64,000 nt of DNA from Dermacentor variabilis (taxonomy: Eukaryota; Arthropoda; Arachnida; Ixodida; Ixodidae), in NCBI RefSeq assembly GCF_050947875.1, contig NC_134568.1:199120258-199184257 (forward strand), given 5' to 3'. Both the position numbers and the translations under genes were made by a program. How positions within the stretch are numbered: the first letter of the stretch is position 1; the number at the start of each line of letters is the position of its first letter. The notes under the pieces are model-generated. The model worked only from the letters and a program-made list of their open reading frames with translations. It had not been told where the DNA came from and made no database searches. Shown in pieces: positions 1-10,546 of this stretch.

Positions 1-331
1 CATGCTCTGCTATACTCCACCTCCCTTGCCGCCCAGACTAGTCGCGGCTGATAGGAACCAGAAGGCTGAACAAAGCAAGACTGCGACTGATGCAGCTTAG
101 CCAAGCTTGTCGAAGCCACATCCACCTGCAAATTCACCGTGCGCATCGGCAACCTTGAATGCCGAACCTCTCGCCGACAAACTGCCTGAAGAGGACAAAC
201 AAGTGATCGTAATGCTTTGATCACTGATGAACGCCATTTGCGTGCTCCTCAACAAGCTAAAAACGCCATCAGTTCAGAGTGCACTTCAGGTACTGGGTGC
301 TCAAAGTCCAATACTTGCAAGCTTTGAGTAG
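1..331 (+). pseudogene. LINE family G ORF1, C-terminal end (relic)
   Basis: The last ~50 codons read as the end of a LINE ORF1 (gag-like) protein, including LPEEDKQVIVM and ending LASFE before a TAG at 329-331. The same ending, with LPEQDQQVAVI and LASVH before the stop, recurs at 51660-51895, so this is a repeated LINE ORF1 terminus and not a chance frame. It lies directly upstream of an ORF2 relic of the same family, in the ORF1-ORF2 order expected for I/R1-type LINEs. The upstream part lies outside the window and the frame is interrupted. The nucleic-acid-binding role of ORF1 is family knowledge; no zinc knuckle is visible in this piece. Confidence 0.55.
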
Positions 332-1760
332 ACGCCATGGCTCACTCAATACTGTCATTTCGCACTGAGGGCAGACAAGCTCTTCTCCACAACAGTGACA
401 TTCTTTCATGGCCTTAGCCCTACAACACTGCCAGATGTAACTTGAGGTGGCGAATGATATTTGGGCGCGGATCACTGGCGCGTGTGTCGCCCCTAACGCC
501 GAAGACTTGAGTGTCGTCCCTGTGCCTCGCGTCCCAGAAATGGAAATTACATTTACTATGGAAGGACTGGACGCCTCTTTGGCTGTTACTCGACGTTCAT
601 CTTCGTGAGGGCCAGACGGTATCACATATGCAGCTCTTGCCTATCTTGGACAAGAGGCCAGGCAAGAGCTGTTGAATTACTGCAACCGCCCATGGCATGA
701 CGGCATTGTTCCTCAGCAATGGAAGATTACTACGAACGTACCGCTACTCAAAAGTCGCATTTCGAACTTACGTCATATCGCCCTATTGACCTGGCAAACT
801 GCATAGGGAAATTAATAGAAAGAATTATATTTATACACCCAGAATGGTATCTTGAACGCCACCATGTGTGCCCTGACTCCTTGACAGGCTTTCGGCGAGG
901 CAGGTGATCAATACACAGTGTTACTGACCCCACGACGTTTATACGACAACAAAAGTGCTTCACGCCGCATACCAGTGGCACTACTTCTTGACCTGAAAGG
1001 GCGTACTATAATGTCACACATGAGGCGATCCTCGAGTCGCTGGAGGCTGTTGGAATCGGTGGCCGAATCTTTCAGTGGATCCGCGACTATTTGACCAGAG
1101 GGTCCTTCTCTGTGCAGACGGAAGATGTCCCGACTACCAACTACTCTACATACGGTGGCGTCCCACAGGGCGGGGTATTGAGCCTTATTCTCTTTAGCCT
1201 AACTATGGTTAGTGTTGCTGAAATATTACTCAAGACAATTCACCTATCAACGTACGCTGATGATATTTGTCTTTGGTCTTCTGCGGAGACTCGTCTTCAA
1301 GTGCGCGCAAGAATTCAACGGGCAGCCACCCTAACTTGTTCGTATCTCCGCAAACATGGGTGTGTCCATCGAAAAAGTCCGCGTTAATCGCGTTTGCGCG
1401 CAAACCCATGACACCGTAGCCAGTTTGTCTAAATGGCCAGGCTGTCACATGCCACAAATCTCACCGCTTCTTAGGTGTGATTATTGACAGGGACTTTTCA
1501 TAGAGCCCCCACTGCATCTACCTCGAGCGCAGACTAATTTCGATTGTACATATAATGAAGTTCCTGTGCGGAAAAATCTGGGGCCCGTCGGAACGGCCCA
1601 TGCTGCAGCTGTTCAGAGCACTGTTTCTGGGCTTTTTACGGTACAGTTTGCCGTTTCTTGCGGCCACATGTAAAACAAGTATTCGTACCGTCGAAGGTTT
1701 GCAAGGCCAGGTTCTCACATGTCTTGGACTATACCATGATGCGCCCGACTAATGCAACAA
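332..1760 (+). pseudogene. LINE family G ORF2, RT remnant with endonuclease deleted
   Basis: Broken reverse transcriptase of an I-clade-like LINE. In shifting frames it shows GPDGITYAALAYLG (about 615-655), YRPIDLANCIGKLIERI (about 776-835), GFRRGR (about 889-906), GGVPQGGVLS (about 1155-1185) and the catalytic YADD at 1253-1264. It aligns segment by segment with the better copy at 31.8-35.3 kb. Almost nothing of the endonuclease remains between the ORF1 stop and about 540, so an internal deletion is inferred. Several stops and frameshifts make it non-functional. Alignment is lost beyond about 1760. Confidence 0.8.
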
Positions 1761-2200
1761 TCATGATTGCTAGAGACTACTTGGTTCTAACAGCACCCGT
1801 CCCAAGATATTAATATTCAATGTGCCCGCCGTAATGCATTGGTGTTCAAGTTGATTTTGTGCTTCAATGGATAAAACAGCGGTTTCTTAGAAAAAAGCAA
1901 CTGGAATGCCACACATTTCGTCGGACACTTGGAAAATTTATATCTCGGAACTGGTGCTGTCGAAAGAATTTGTTCTAAGTGGATACACTGTGCGAACTCA
2001 GCGGCTATAATTTGTTGATTGAAATATGGGGCGTAAAGTAATTAATTAAACAGTCAGTTAGCATAATTACATTAATTATTCAATTGAACATTTTGATTTC
2101 TCGCAGAAGTAATGGCCGCCTTATCTAGTAATTTAGATCAAGGGTTAGAATAGGCAATCTTTAAAAAAATTGGTGCAGCTAAAAAAACAACACCCTGTAT
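1761..2200. mobile_element. possible mariner-like MITE end inside the family G copy
   Basis: An AT-rich block separates the RT remnant from the ORF2 C-terminal remnant. Its right end reads AACAACACCCTGTA at about 2186-2199, the inward form of a TACAGGGTG-type terminus used by Tc1/mariner-like elements. I could not find a matching left terminus, so the boundaries are tentative and the 5' part of the interval is unassigned. Confidence 0.3.
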
Positions 2201-2399
2201 AACGATTGACAGCCTTAGAGCACACGTTGGACATGTGTGTCGCGTACCCAGTCACTATATTGCTGATTTTCGAGCACAAAGACCTCAAGCCACATTTTTC
2301 AAACATGTCGCGGCACATCAAGGCTATCTTCTGTCGGGCTTTACACCAGCTGCAAGACCCCTGTAGAGCCTACGACAGCCACAAGTACGCCTCATGATT

Positions 2400-2905
2400 C
2401 CGGGAATCACACCCCGAATTTCTCCAACTGCCGTCTCCACCGGCTGGATCCTACACTCAAGCTGCGGATTCCACCGAACTTCTCCCGCCGTGGCCTGTCG
2501 AAGTACCTGAGGTTTCTCTTTATTTTAATAAATGTTTCTTTTTTCGCTCTCTCTCCCTCTCGCCGTGATGCAGCTTTACTGTGCCCCCTCTGGATAGGGG
2601 TGGCTTTCACAAAAGCCTACTCACTCTTTATTGGAATGTCCGACACACCGATCCGTGACTCATGCAACTGTGAAGAGACGATCGAGCTCGTGTTGTGTTG
2701 TTGTGATTTCTATGATGTCGAACGTGACGTTCTTCGGAGTGTGTTAAACGAATTAGATAACAGACCATTTTCGGACCATGGCTCCATGCGTCGCATGCTT
2801 ACAAAGCGACGCGGGAATACGTATACCACACGTATTCAAACCGAGAGTACCTTCTTCCCTCCCTTCCCCCGTGTAGGGCAGCCAACCGAACGTGCGTCTG
2901 GTTGA
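2400..2905 (+). pseudogene. LINE family G ORF2, C-terminal tail remnant
   Basis: After RNase H, the intact family G protein ends with a Cys-rich motif (CEHCQMPETLQHVLCDCP in the copy at 35.1 kb). Here about 2600-2790 reads MSDTPIRDSCNCEETIELVL followed by CCCDFYDVERD and LDNRPFS, matching that tail. A further stretch near 2440-2500 (LDPTLKLRIPPN) matches the segment just before it. The two are separated by T-rich sequence with AATAAA near 2530, which looks like a small insertion. The RNase H core is missing. Confidence 0.65.
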
Positions 2906-2945
2906 CCTCCCTACCTTTCCTTCATTTTTTCCTCTTCCTCCTGTA
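2862..2945 (+). repeat. LINE 3' tail box (copy 1)
   Basis: Conserved tail of the form GTAGGGYAGCCAACCG, then TCTGGTTGACCTCCCT, then a T/C-rich run. It follows the family G C-terminus. Related boxes occur near 35391, 46016, 50489, 62550 and, reversed, near 61990. Confidence 0.65.
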
Positions 2946-3109
2946 AACGCTGGCGCATAGTAATTACCCACCGTGACGCGCTAGAGAAAGCGATATGCCC
3001 GGTCGGCCGTACTTCTAGTAAGAATAACTTGCAAATAGATTGATTTTCACGTAAACTTATGTAATAACGATCATTAATAGCAATTGAGAAGAGGACCAAT
3101 CATTGATCA

Positions 3110-3480
3110 TTGCGGGATTACTGCATTCACTATTTGCATAGTTATTTGTAACACGCTACTATACAGTGCCTCGTTATTCATTGTGGGTTTTAGTTTTACG
3201 TATAGCCTTGAACGTAATACGCAATGAAATGCTTTTTTCAAGCGCCAAGAAGACGATGTCAATCTGGCAGTTTTTATACAGAATCGCTGATACTTCTTGA
3301 GCGGTCTCATGCAAGGCCGTTGTGGTCGATAAGCCTTTTCTGAAACCATGTTACCATCAATTGCTTAAGCATTACATGAATCCGATAAGTGTTAGAATAT
3401 GATTTTTTCAAAGATGTTCGGGCATGAGCATATAGTAAGAAAATGTGCCGAACACGGAACTGTATGATTAGTGTTGTAGC
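3110..3480 (-). pseudogene. CR1/L2-like LINE RT fragment
   Basis: Reading right to left, frames give NIFEKIIF, then HLSDSCNA, then HGFRKGLSTTTALHETAQEV, then CQIDIVFLALEK. This is the order of the RT motifs around NYRPISL..KIFEKII, HGFRKGxST and the catalytic-Asp FLDFEKAFD motif in CR1/L2-type LINEs. The last motif is degraded (FLALEK), and frameshifts and stops interrupt the rest. Both flanks have decayed beyond recognition. Confidence 0.6.
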
Positions 3481-3749
3481 TTTTGTTTTTGTGTGTCTGT
3501 GTGTTGTGTGATTTTATCCGAAGTATTTGACAACGAGAGCGCTTATTGGAGGGCGCGCGTATTTTATTGCATAAAGTGAACGGATGCGTAAGATATTTTT
3601 CAGCTTTGCTACCAAGTAAATAAAACCCATTGTATAGGTATGACATTCTCCGACAGGCGTACAGAAGACACTATATACTCGCAACCTGCAATAAGGGACA
3701 ATAAAATCCATAGCTTGACGTAATTTAGGGACGATCCACTTTACAGAGG
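3481..3749. other. no gene seen
   Basis: Short T/G-rich stretch (TGTGTGTCTGTGTGTTG near 3490) and AT-rich sequence. No repeat termini or motif recognised. Confidence 0.5.
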
Positions 3750-5340
3750 GACATTCGGGCCAGCTTCGACTATGACTTTTCTCGCCCCTTTCGCGCTCGG
3801 TTGGTTGGCGCTCTTCGCCTTTGAAGAGGACTCCTTGGCCTCACGCTTCAGGTCGGGCGGCGACAACGCGGCAACGAGCTCGAGGCCTCCCTCTTTGATC
3901 TTGTGTTACGTATTTGTTCGTTGCTTCGGTTGTTGAGCCGAACTGGCCCGGTTGACACAAGCAGCGCGTGTATCGCCAATTGATGGTGCAGCGGCGGCGG
4001 CGGTTCGCTCTACGACGACGGCTTCGACATTAGTTTTCTTTAGGCTGAGTGGCATCCGCCTGGTTATGGGGCGTTGCACAGGCGCAATTTCTGGCCTTTT
4101 TCTTGTCCTTCTCGCTGATATTGACGTTAGTTTGCGCTTGCGGAACGCTAGGTGAAGCCTTGGCAAGAGCCGCTGAAGCGATTCTTTTCGAATTCACGAA
4201 GATCCGAATTCTGCGTCTTTTACTGTTTGACTGGGCAGTACTCGTCTTGCGAAGGGGCGTTGGCACTGACTGAGTCCGGGCTTTCTCTCGAACGACTCCA
4301 TGAGTTTGAGCTTTTTGAGCATTGAATCGAACAGCATCATTTCCCTTTACAAGAGACGTTGCGGCAACTTCGTTTCAGGCATTAGTACTGACACGGATGT
4401 CGGTTTGAATTTCCGAAACGGTAGGGTTCAGCAGCACTCGCCTTGAGAAGAGTTGCTGCAGCGGCTTGATTTTTAATTTCTTTATCAACTTTGGCTTTGG
4501 TCTTCTGATTGCTGCGGTGAGTCGGTTTGTTATTCTTGGTAGCTTCCTTGGCGGGTTGACACATAAATGGCAGCGACGTCGGCCCACTGGCGGTTTGTGT
4601 TGAAGCCTCGGATGTCGCAGTGATAACTGTGCGCAGGATGTTCGCGACCAACCTTGCTCTGCTGCTTTTGATGATGGACTGCAGACGGCCTTTCACTGGC
4701 GCATTACAATACTGACGAACGTAGCGAGGCAGACCTTCTGTCTAAGAGCGAAAAAGGTCGGGGTTCAGGTGGCAAATGTACTTGATTAACTTAGCTGCAT
4801 ACTCGACCGCTTGCTTTTCGATCTGCTGCTCACCGCACAGCTTGGTGGGAAATGTGTCTGGTGCGCCCTTCGTATGCAGAGAAACGCGGTTAACTGAGGA
4901 CAGGTCGAAAATGCCAGGTTGAAGGTGAAACAATCCAATGACAGTCCTGGGTTGGTGGAGCAGCACTAGCAGCACATATGATGTAGTTAAAACACATTGC
5001 CCTCGCAGGGGACGTGGCATCTGTCTTTGAGGATGCCAATGAAATAGGCCACTGTCAACAGTTCGGCGTCTGAGTTCCAGCGTGCATCTGACAGGCACTT
5101 ATCGCGAAGCCGCAGCTTGTCACCCGTCTCATCAATGTGAAATAAGACGGGGTGGCCCCAGACTATCTCCCTCTCTTTTCTTTCCGCAGTTTTGGCGCCA
5201 AAGAGGCGTTGTGTCACCGGAGACGACGCATACTTGACTCTCAATACGAGCCCTTCTAGAAAGACGACATACGTGCGCTGGATCTGTAGGTGTTGTCTTA
5301 GAAACAAGGCTGCAGCGTACTGGTTGGCTGCCTCTAGCGA
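3750..5340 (-). pseudogene. unrecognised broken protein-coding relic with basic tail
   Basis: The minus strand carries a series of protein-like frames that follow one another. From the 5' side: 5307-4987 (QRTYVVFLEGLVLRVKYASS, later GHPVLFHIDETGDKLRL and VAYFIGILKD), then about 4930-4742 (IEKQAVEYAAKLIKYICHL, ending NPDLFRS), then 4696-4382 (GRLQSIIKSSRARLVANILR), grading into a Lys/Ala/Ser/Gln-rich tail down to about 3750 (REAKESSSKAK). At least three frameshifts or stops separate them. The impression is a ~500-residue protein with a globular N-terminal part and a long basic low-complexity C-terminus, now a pseudogene. It carries none of the RT, transposase, gag or RNase H motifs I recognise, and I do not know the family. 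Confidence 0.4.
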
Positions 5341-5865
5341 GTAATGTTGCCGGAGCTAGGTTCGAGTGACTTCACCAACGAGTGACCGCCGCAGCAAGGA
5401 CACTGTTCGAATGTGCTCATTTTTCCGCCCGTCTCTGCTTGCGGTGTCCGTTCTTTCGTGCTTATAGTGTCCAAAGGGAGACCGCTATGATCGGCTTAAA
5501 ATTCAGCGTCGCAAGACCGGACAACGTTCCAGCTAGCCTGCCGTTGTCGAACTAATCGACCTTTTGCATGTTCCGAGTGTGCATGCGCTGTACCCTAATG
5601 GCAAGCGCCGGAAACGTTTTGTACGGCGTAGGTTGTTCATGCAGAAGACGACGCGCGCGTTTGCAATAGCGCAGGCAGCCTGCAGCTGTGTCGACTACGC
5701 GGTACGTGCGCTGTGTTTCGGTGGAAATTTCAACTGTTCACAACGATCTTTAGAGCGAAGCTTTCTTTGCCTCTTCCTTCGACTTTCCCACTGCTGCTGC
5801 TGTCAAGCACACCGCGTCGGGGGAATGGGGGGGGGGGGGTTCAGAGCGTGTGTATACAGCAAGTC
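5341..5865. other. no gene seen; G run
   Basis: Moderately GC-rich sequence with an open frame at 5564-5875 that resembles nothing I know, and a run of G at 5827-5839. No TIRs seen. Confidence 0.4.
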
Positions 5866-6228
5866 ATACCCATAGTCAAGCAATATAAATACTTCGGCGT
5901 ATACATAAACGAAGGAAAGACTTACCCAAGCATCCACCAAGAGAATCTGAAAATGAAGGGGGAGCGCAGTGGCTGCAATAATGAAACACAGAGCAGTGCG
6001 AGGCCTCAACAAATATGAGGTGGTGCCTGGAATCTGTAGAGCAGTAATAGTGCCAGCGCTAACGTTCGCAAATACCATTCTATGCTTAAAATCGGATATC
6101 ATGTCGGCGTTGAAAGTTTACCAAAGATAGGTAGGCCGGTTGGCTTTGGGAGCCCACGGTGAAACCACAAATGAGGCAGTGCAGGGTGACACGGGTTGGG
6201 CCTCTTTTGAAGACAGAGAAGCGCATAG
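5866..6228 (+). pseudogene. LINE family D, RT-thumb fragment
   Basis: Matches the thumb and downstream region of the family D protein at 16.9-18.3 kb. Visible motifs are VKQYKYFGVYINEGKTY, NKYEVVPGICRAVIVPALTF (about 6015-6070) and VGRLALGAHGETTNEAVQG (about 6130-6185), the equivalents of VEKYKYLGIWLNEG, NRYEVVRGVWKGVMVPGLTF and VGRLALGAHGNTPNEGVQG. It has frameshifts and a stop. The alignment stops abruptly at about 6228, where the 3' end of family B begins in the opposite orientation. Confidence 0.75.
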
Positions 6229-6843
6229 CTGCAGGAGGAGGAAAAGCTTTATTTTCGTCAGGTTTTGGAGTTCTTTGAATCACTCGGTTATTTCTTCTGC
6301 CAGGCGGCGTGAGGTGGCCGTAAGCCCTTGATTTTCGGCGATCTCCAAGGCCCAGTTGACGGTCCGCAGCTGGACTGCGGGATACGAACTCCCAGTTCGA
6401 AGTGTTATTAAGTAGGAGCTCGTTTCGCCCTAGGACAGTCACTCAATATATGTGTCAGGTCCGCTTTATGGGCGTCGCAGTTTTCGCATTTAGGCGAGAA
6501 GCAGCGCGGATATATTAGTGAATACTTGTAAGGGTTGGCACGTGAGCCAGTCTGCAACTATCTCCAGGCAACCTGTTGCAGTTTATCCAGTGATTCATGT
6601 GGAGGGGGATATTTTTATCTACATTCGCGGTATAGTGCATAGTAATTTCGTTTAACGCCACCATGCGATCCCTCGCTGAACCCAGGTCGAGGCCTCCCAC
6701 CGCTCGGCCGACGAAACCACGGGCATAATTGTAGGCAGCCTCATTTCCTGTGTGCGAGGAATGTGCCGGGACCCAGATGATTTGAATCTGGCGATCAGGT
6801 GGTGGATATTTGTTTCAAATTTGCAGGGCCGGTTTGTGGATTT
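6229..6843 (-). pseudogene. LINE family B ORF2: RNase H second half, C-terminal tail and 3' end
   Basis: The minus strand reads RQIQIIWVPAHSSHTGNEAA (about 6800-6740), the His-containing motif of RNase H, then the Cys/His tail KCENCDAHKADLTHILSDCP (about 6492-6433), then AENQGLTATSRRLAEEITE up to the stop near 6285 and a 3' end with AATAAAG near 6250. The first half of the same RNase H domain is at 13369-13734. The two halves are separated by family C and join in frame across its target duplication, with one in-frame TGA just after the junction. The residue usually Asp in the last RNase H motif is Tyr here (NEAAYNYAR). Confidence 0.8.
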
Positions 6844-6856
6844 TGCCACTGGCGAA
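6844..6856. repeat. target-site duplication, 3' side of LINE C
   Basis: TGCCACTGGCGAA. Its partner at 13356-13368 is TGCCACTGGCAAA (12 of 13 identical). Confidence 0.85.
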
Positions 6857-6914
6857 TAGAAATAGAAACTTTATTGCAATGGAAAAGATTTGAAGGAGGG
6901 GTGGTCGGAGCCCC

Positions 6915-9900
6915 TCAGTCCAGGGCCCCACTGGCCTCTGCAGCCTGCCTGACCTGGCTAATTAAGGACTTTTGTCCTGCCAGGTCGGAGCGGGCGAGCT
7001 GTGCCTCCCACTGCTCCATTGTGTTATTGGTATTTGGCCTATGAGGGTGCTTAGTGCACTCCCAGGTTATATGTATTAGGGTAGGTATGCCACCGCACCA
7101 AGGACAGTTGGCCCTATAACGAGTGGGATACATGGCGTTTAGCAATTTTAAATGCGGGAATACCCCAGTCTGTATTTTACGCCAATCGGCGGCCTCTTCC
7201 CCGCTAAGTTGTGGGTGAGGCGGCGGGTATTTTCTGCGGACTCTGCGCTGATGAGCGAGAATGTCTTTGGCATTTAAATTGGTGGAATTTTGTGAGGGAT
7301 AGTGCGGGTAGTTGTGATTAGAAGACGACGCCGTCGCTCGGTTAGTGAACCCTCGAGCTAACGCGTTAACCTTTTCGTTCCCCTGTACCCCCGCGTGGCC
7401 CGGGCACCAGAGTAGGCGATGATGGTGGTTGAAGGATTTGGGGATTATCGCGAGGCTAGCCGCAGTCACGTGCAACTTGAGAAACATGCGACATGTCTCC
7501 TGGGAGTCCGTGACCACGACCGAGTCCCTTTGCGAACGCTCCGCGTGAGCGAGTGCTAACATTTCAGCCGAGGTGGGGGATCCCGCCGTGACCGACACGG
7601 TAATTTGCTGTTGGCTGATCGCGTTCAGGACTGCCAGGGCGTACCTCCTTTGGTAGCGCTGTCCTGTCGTCTCTGCATACATAGCTGCGTCCGTGTAGTA
7701 CGTGTTATACCCATGGTTATTAGAGTACGCTGATTGAATGTGTTGTGCGCGTGCTTTGCGCCTTTCTTTGTTGTACTCGGGATGCATATTCTTTGGAATT
7801 TGGGCTACTGTAATTTTGGATCTCATCGAAGGAGGGAGAGGTACGGCCTGCTCTGTGAGGTAAATGGGGTATGCTGGGATATCGAGTCTAGCCAATATTG
7901 CCCTACCAGTTTTTGTGAAGCTGAGGCGCTCCCTCTGTCGCATCAGGGTGGCCTGCCTCAGTTCGTCGAAAGTATTGTGCACTCCCAAAGCTAACATGCG
8001 CTCCGTTGAAGTACACTTAGGCAGGCCCAGAGCAGCTTTGAAAGCGGTTCGGACTATTGTGTTAACCTGCTTGCCCTACTCCCTGTTCAGGATTTGGTAC
8101 GGGAAGCCGTACGTGATTCGACTAACCACTAAGGCCTGTACGCGAGCCTTAGGGTATCGTCTTCTCGCATTCCCACTTTTGGATATGTCACGCGACGTAT
8201 CATTTGGGCTATGTTGTGGGCTGTGGATTTGAGGGTCTTGAGTGTCTGTACTGCTCTCCCGTCGCTCTGAAGCCACAAATCCAGGACTCGCATCGTGGGT
8301 ACCTCTCGTACTGATTGACCCTCAACCACGATGTCAATCGATCCTCTGGATTTGTAGCCTTTCGCGTGTATCCGGATGACCTCAGATTTTTCGGGTGCGC
8401 ACTTCAGGCCACTCCATGTAGAAAATATCTCCACCGCTAATACTGCTCTTTGAAGCGTATATTTCTTATCCCCTAGTGAACCTCTGCTCGTCCACAGCGT
8501 GATGTCGTCCGCGTAGAGCGTGTAACCTAGGTCGGGTATCCGGTCTAGATCGCGCGCGAGGCGACACATCGCCATGTTGAAGAGGAGATAATATAGCGCC
8601 TTGAGGTGTTCCTTTGTCAGGCATTCTAAATAAATCCGAAGTGATTTGGCCAATACTGATGCTCGCCTCGCGGTTGGAAAGAAACGCTCTTAAGTAATTG
8701 TATGTTCGCTCACCACAACCCGCGAATTCGAGTTCCTCTAACATTGCGGCGTGAGAGACGTTGTCGAAGGCTCCTTTGAGGTCTAGTGCTAGGACTAGTC
8801 TCTCATCGCCGTACGGTGTATTAGTTAGAATTTCGTCTCTGAGTAGGAGGAACGCGTCCTGGCAAAATAAACCCGTGCGAAATCCTATCATGGAGTCCGG
8901 GAACCAGCTCCACTCTTCCAGGTATCGCTACAATCTGCTATGGATAACCCTTTCATAGAGCTTACCCAGGCAGGACGTGAGCGAAACAGGCCGTAGTGTA
9001 TCAATCGAGGGATTCTTTTTTGGTTTGGGAATCATGATTATTTTAGCCAATTTCCACTCTTGGGGCAAGTCTCCCTTGGCCCCAGCACTCGCTATCGAAA
9101 ATATTTGTTATTTTCGCTAGGGCTACCGAATCCATGTTTCGAATTATTGCATTTGTGATCTAGTCTGGGCCCGGTGCCGAGTCTTTAACTGCGGATTGTG
9201 CCGCCTCATACACTTCCGCGTACGTTATTTCTTCGTCTAATTTAGGGTTCGCCTCCCCCGCGTATTGTCTCTTCGCGTACGACGATCCCGTGGCAGGTGA
9301 GGGTCCTATGTACTTTTTCTGAAGAGCATAGACTATATCTTGGTCTGTACCCTCGAAGTTGTCTGCTATAATTCGGAGCTTCTTGATATTCTCAGTACGC
9401 GTGCTCATCGGGACTAGCATGCTTCGTAGTATTCGCCACGTACTCGTCGTTCCCAGAGTTCCTGATAGGGTTCCACAGAACGTCACCCACTCGTTTTTAG
9501 CGAGCTCGTTGGCGTGGCCTTGGGCTTGCTCTGCCAAGCGAGCGATGCGTTGTCTCAGGTGTTTGTTTAGACGTTGTCTTTTCCACCTCTTGGCCAGTTT
9601 CCGCCTCTCTTCCCATAGGCTGACCAGGTGAGAGTCTATCACCGGCACCTCCGCTGTACGCTCAATGGCTTTAGTGGTGTCCCCGTGTGCTCGTCGAAGA
9701 AATTCAATCCATTCTCGCATGTTGGTCGGGGCTGTATCCGACTCCTCCAGCGCTCTCTGGAGTTCTCTATAACGAGGCCAGTCAGTTAATTTAGTCATTC
9801 CTATTGTTCTCCGTATGTTGGGCGTGGAGAGCGCTACTCGGATTATGTCGTGATCGCTTCCCAGGTTTTCCTCAAAGGAAACCCATTGTGCGTCTATATG

Positions 9901-10530
9901 TTAATTGTAAAGGCACGGTCGGGCGCCGTGTCTCTGCTGACGCTGTTACCCGTGCGCGTCAGTTTGCCGATTTGATTGATTGCCCGTAAGCCCAAGGCCG
10001 TTGCGGTGCGCTCGAGTAAGAACCCTTTGGGTGACGTTTTCGCGTATCCCCATAGTATGTGTGGTGCATCAAAGTCACCCACTATCACCGCCTTATCCCT
10101 GGTGCCCGCTAAATCTTTCGTTGCTGAGAGAATGTGGGTAGGTCGCCCCTTTGCTTTTGGGAGGACTGTACAAATTTGTGATTGGTGTGTGTGCCTCACT
10201 TCGTTTCTTTGGCATCACACTGATAACTATGGAATTAGTCTCTTCCTCAGTTTGCGGAAGTGTTAATAATTGAGCGTTTATCGACTTGCTCACCAGCGTG
10301 CCGACCCTCGAATTTTGAGGATCGCTCAGAGTGTATATATAGTATCCCTGCAGTTTGGCCGGCTTGGCCCCGACCTCCTGCAGACATATGACGTCCGGAG
10401 CGATTCCGGAGTTTTTGATAAACTGGTGGAACACTGCCGCTTTCCTGGAGAAGTAGCGGCAGTTCCATTGCCATATCTCTAATTGCTCTGAATTTTGTAT
10501 TCGTTGCGATTTCTTAGCGTGATTAGCCAT
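6915..10530 (-). pseudogene. LINE family C ORF2 (endonuclease, RT, RNase H), disrupted
   Basis: The ATG at 10530-10528 is preferred over an upstream in-frame GTG. Endonuclease motifs follow: EIWQWNCRYFSRKAAVF, DVICLQEVGAK (catalytic Glu), VIVGDFDAPHILWGY (about 10100-10055) and NLGSDHDIIRVA (about 9865-9830). A linker (9798-9160) ends SAPGPD, the start of RT. RT shows GFRTGLFCQDAF, LALDLKGAFDNVSHA (about 8790-8750), GTPQGAILSPL and catalytic YADD at 8515-8504. The last frame (7997-6915) holds RNase H with Asp103, Glu145, Asp164 and His201, but Asn211 where Asp is usual, and a Cys/His tail CPWCGGIPTLIHITWEC. Frameshifts occur near 10150, 9110, 8600, 8130 and 8000, with stops near 9157 and 8930. 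Confidence 0.85.
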
Positions 10531-10546
10531 GTTGCCCACTCTTATT

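Noticed and set aside
7734..8232. Plus-strand open frames over LINE C (86 and 122 codons)
   Set aside because: Antisense shadows of the RNase H and RT regions of ORF2.
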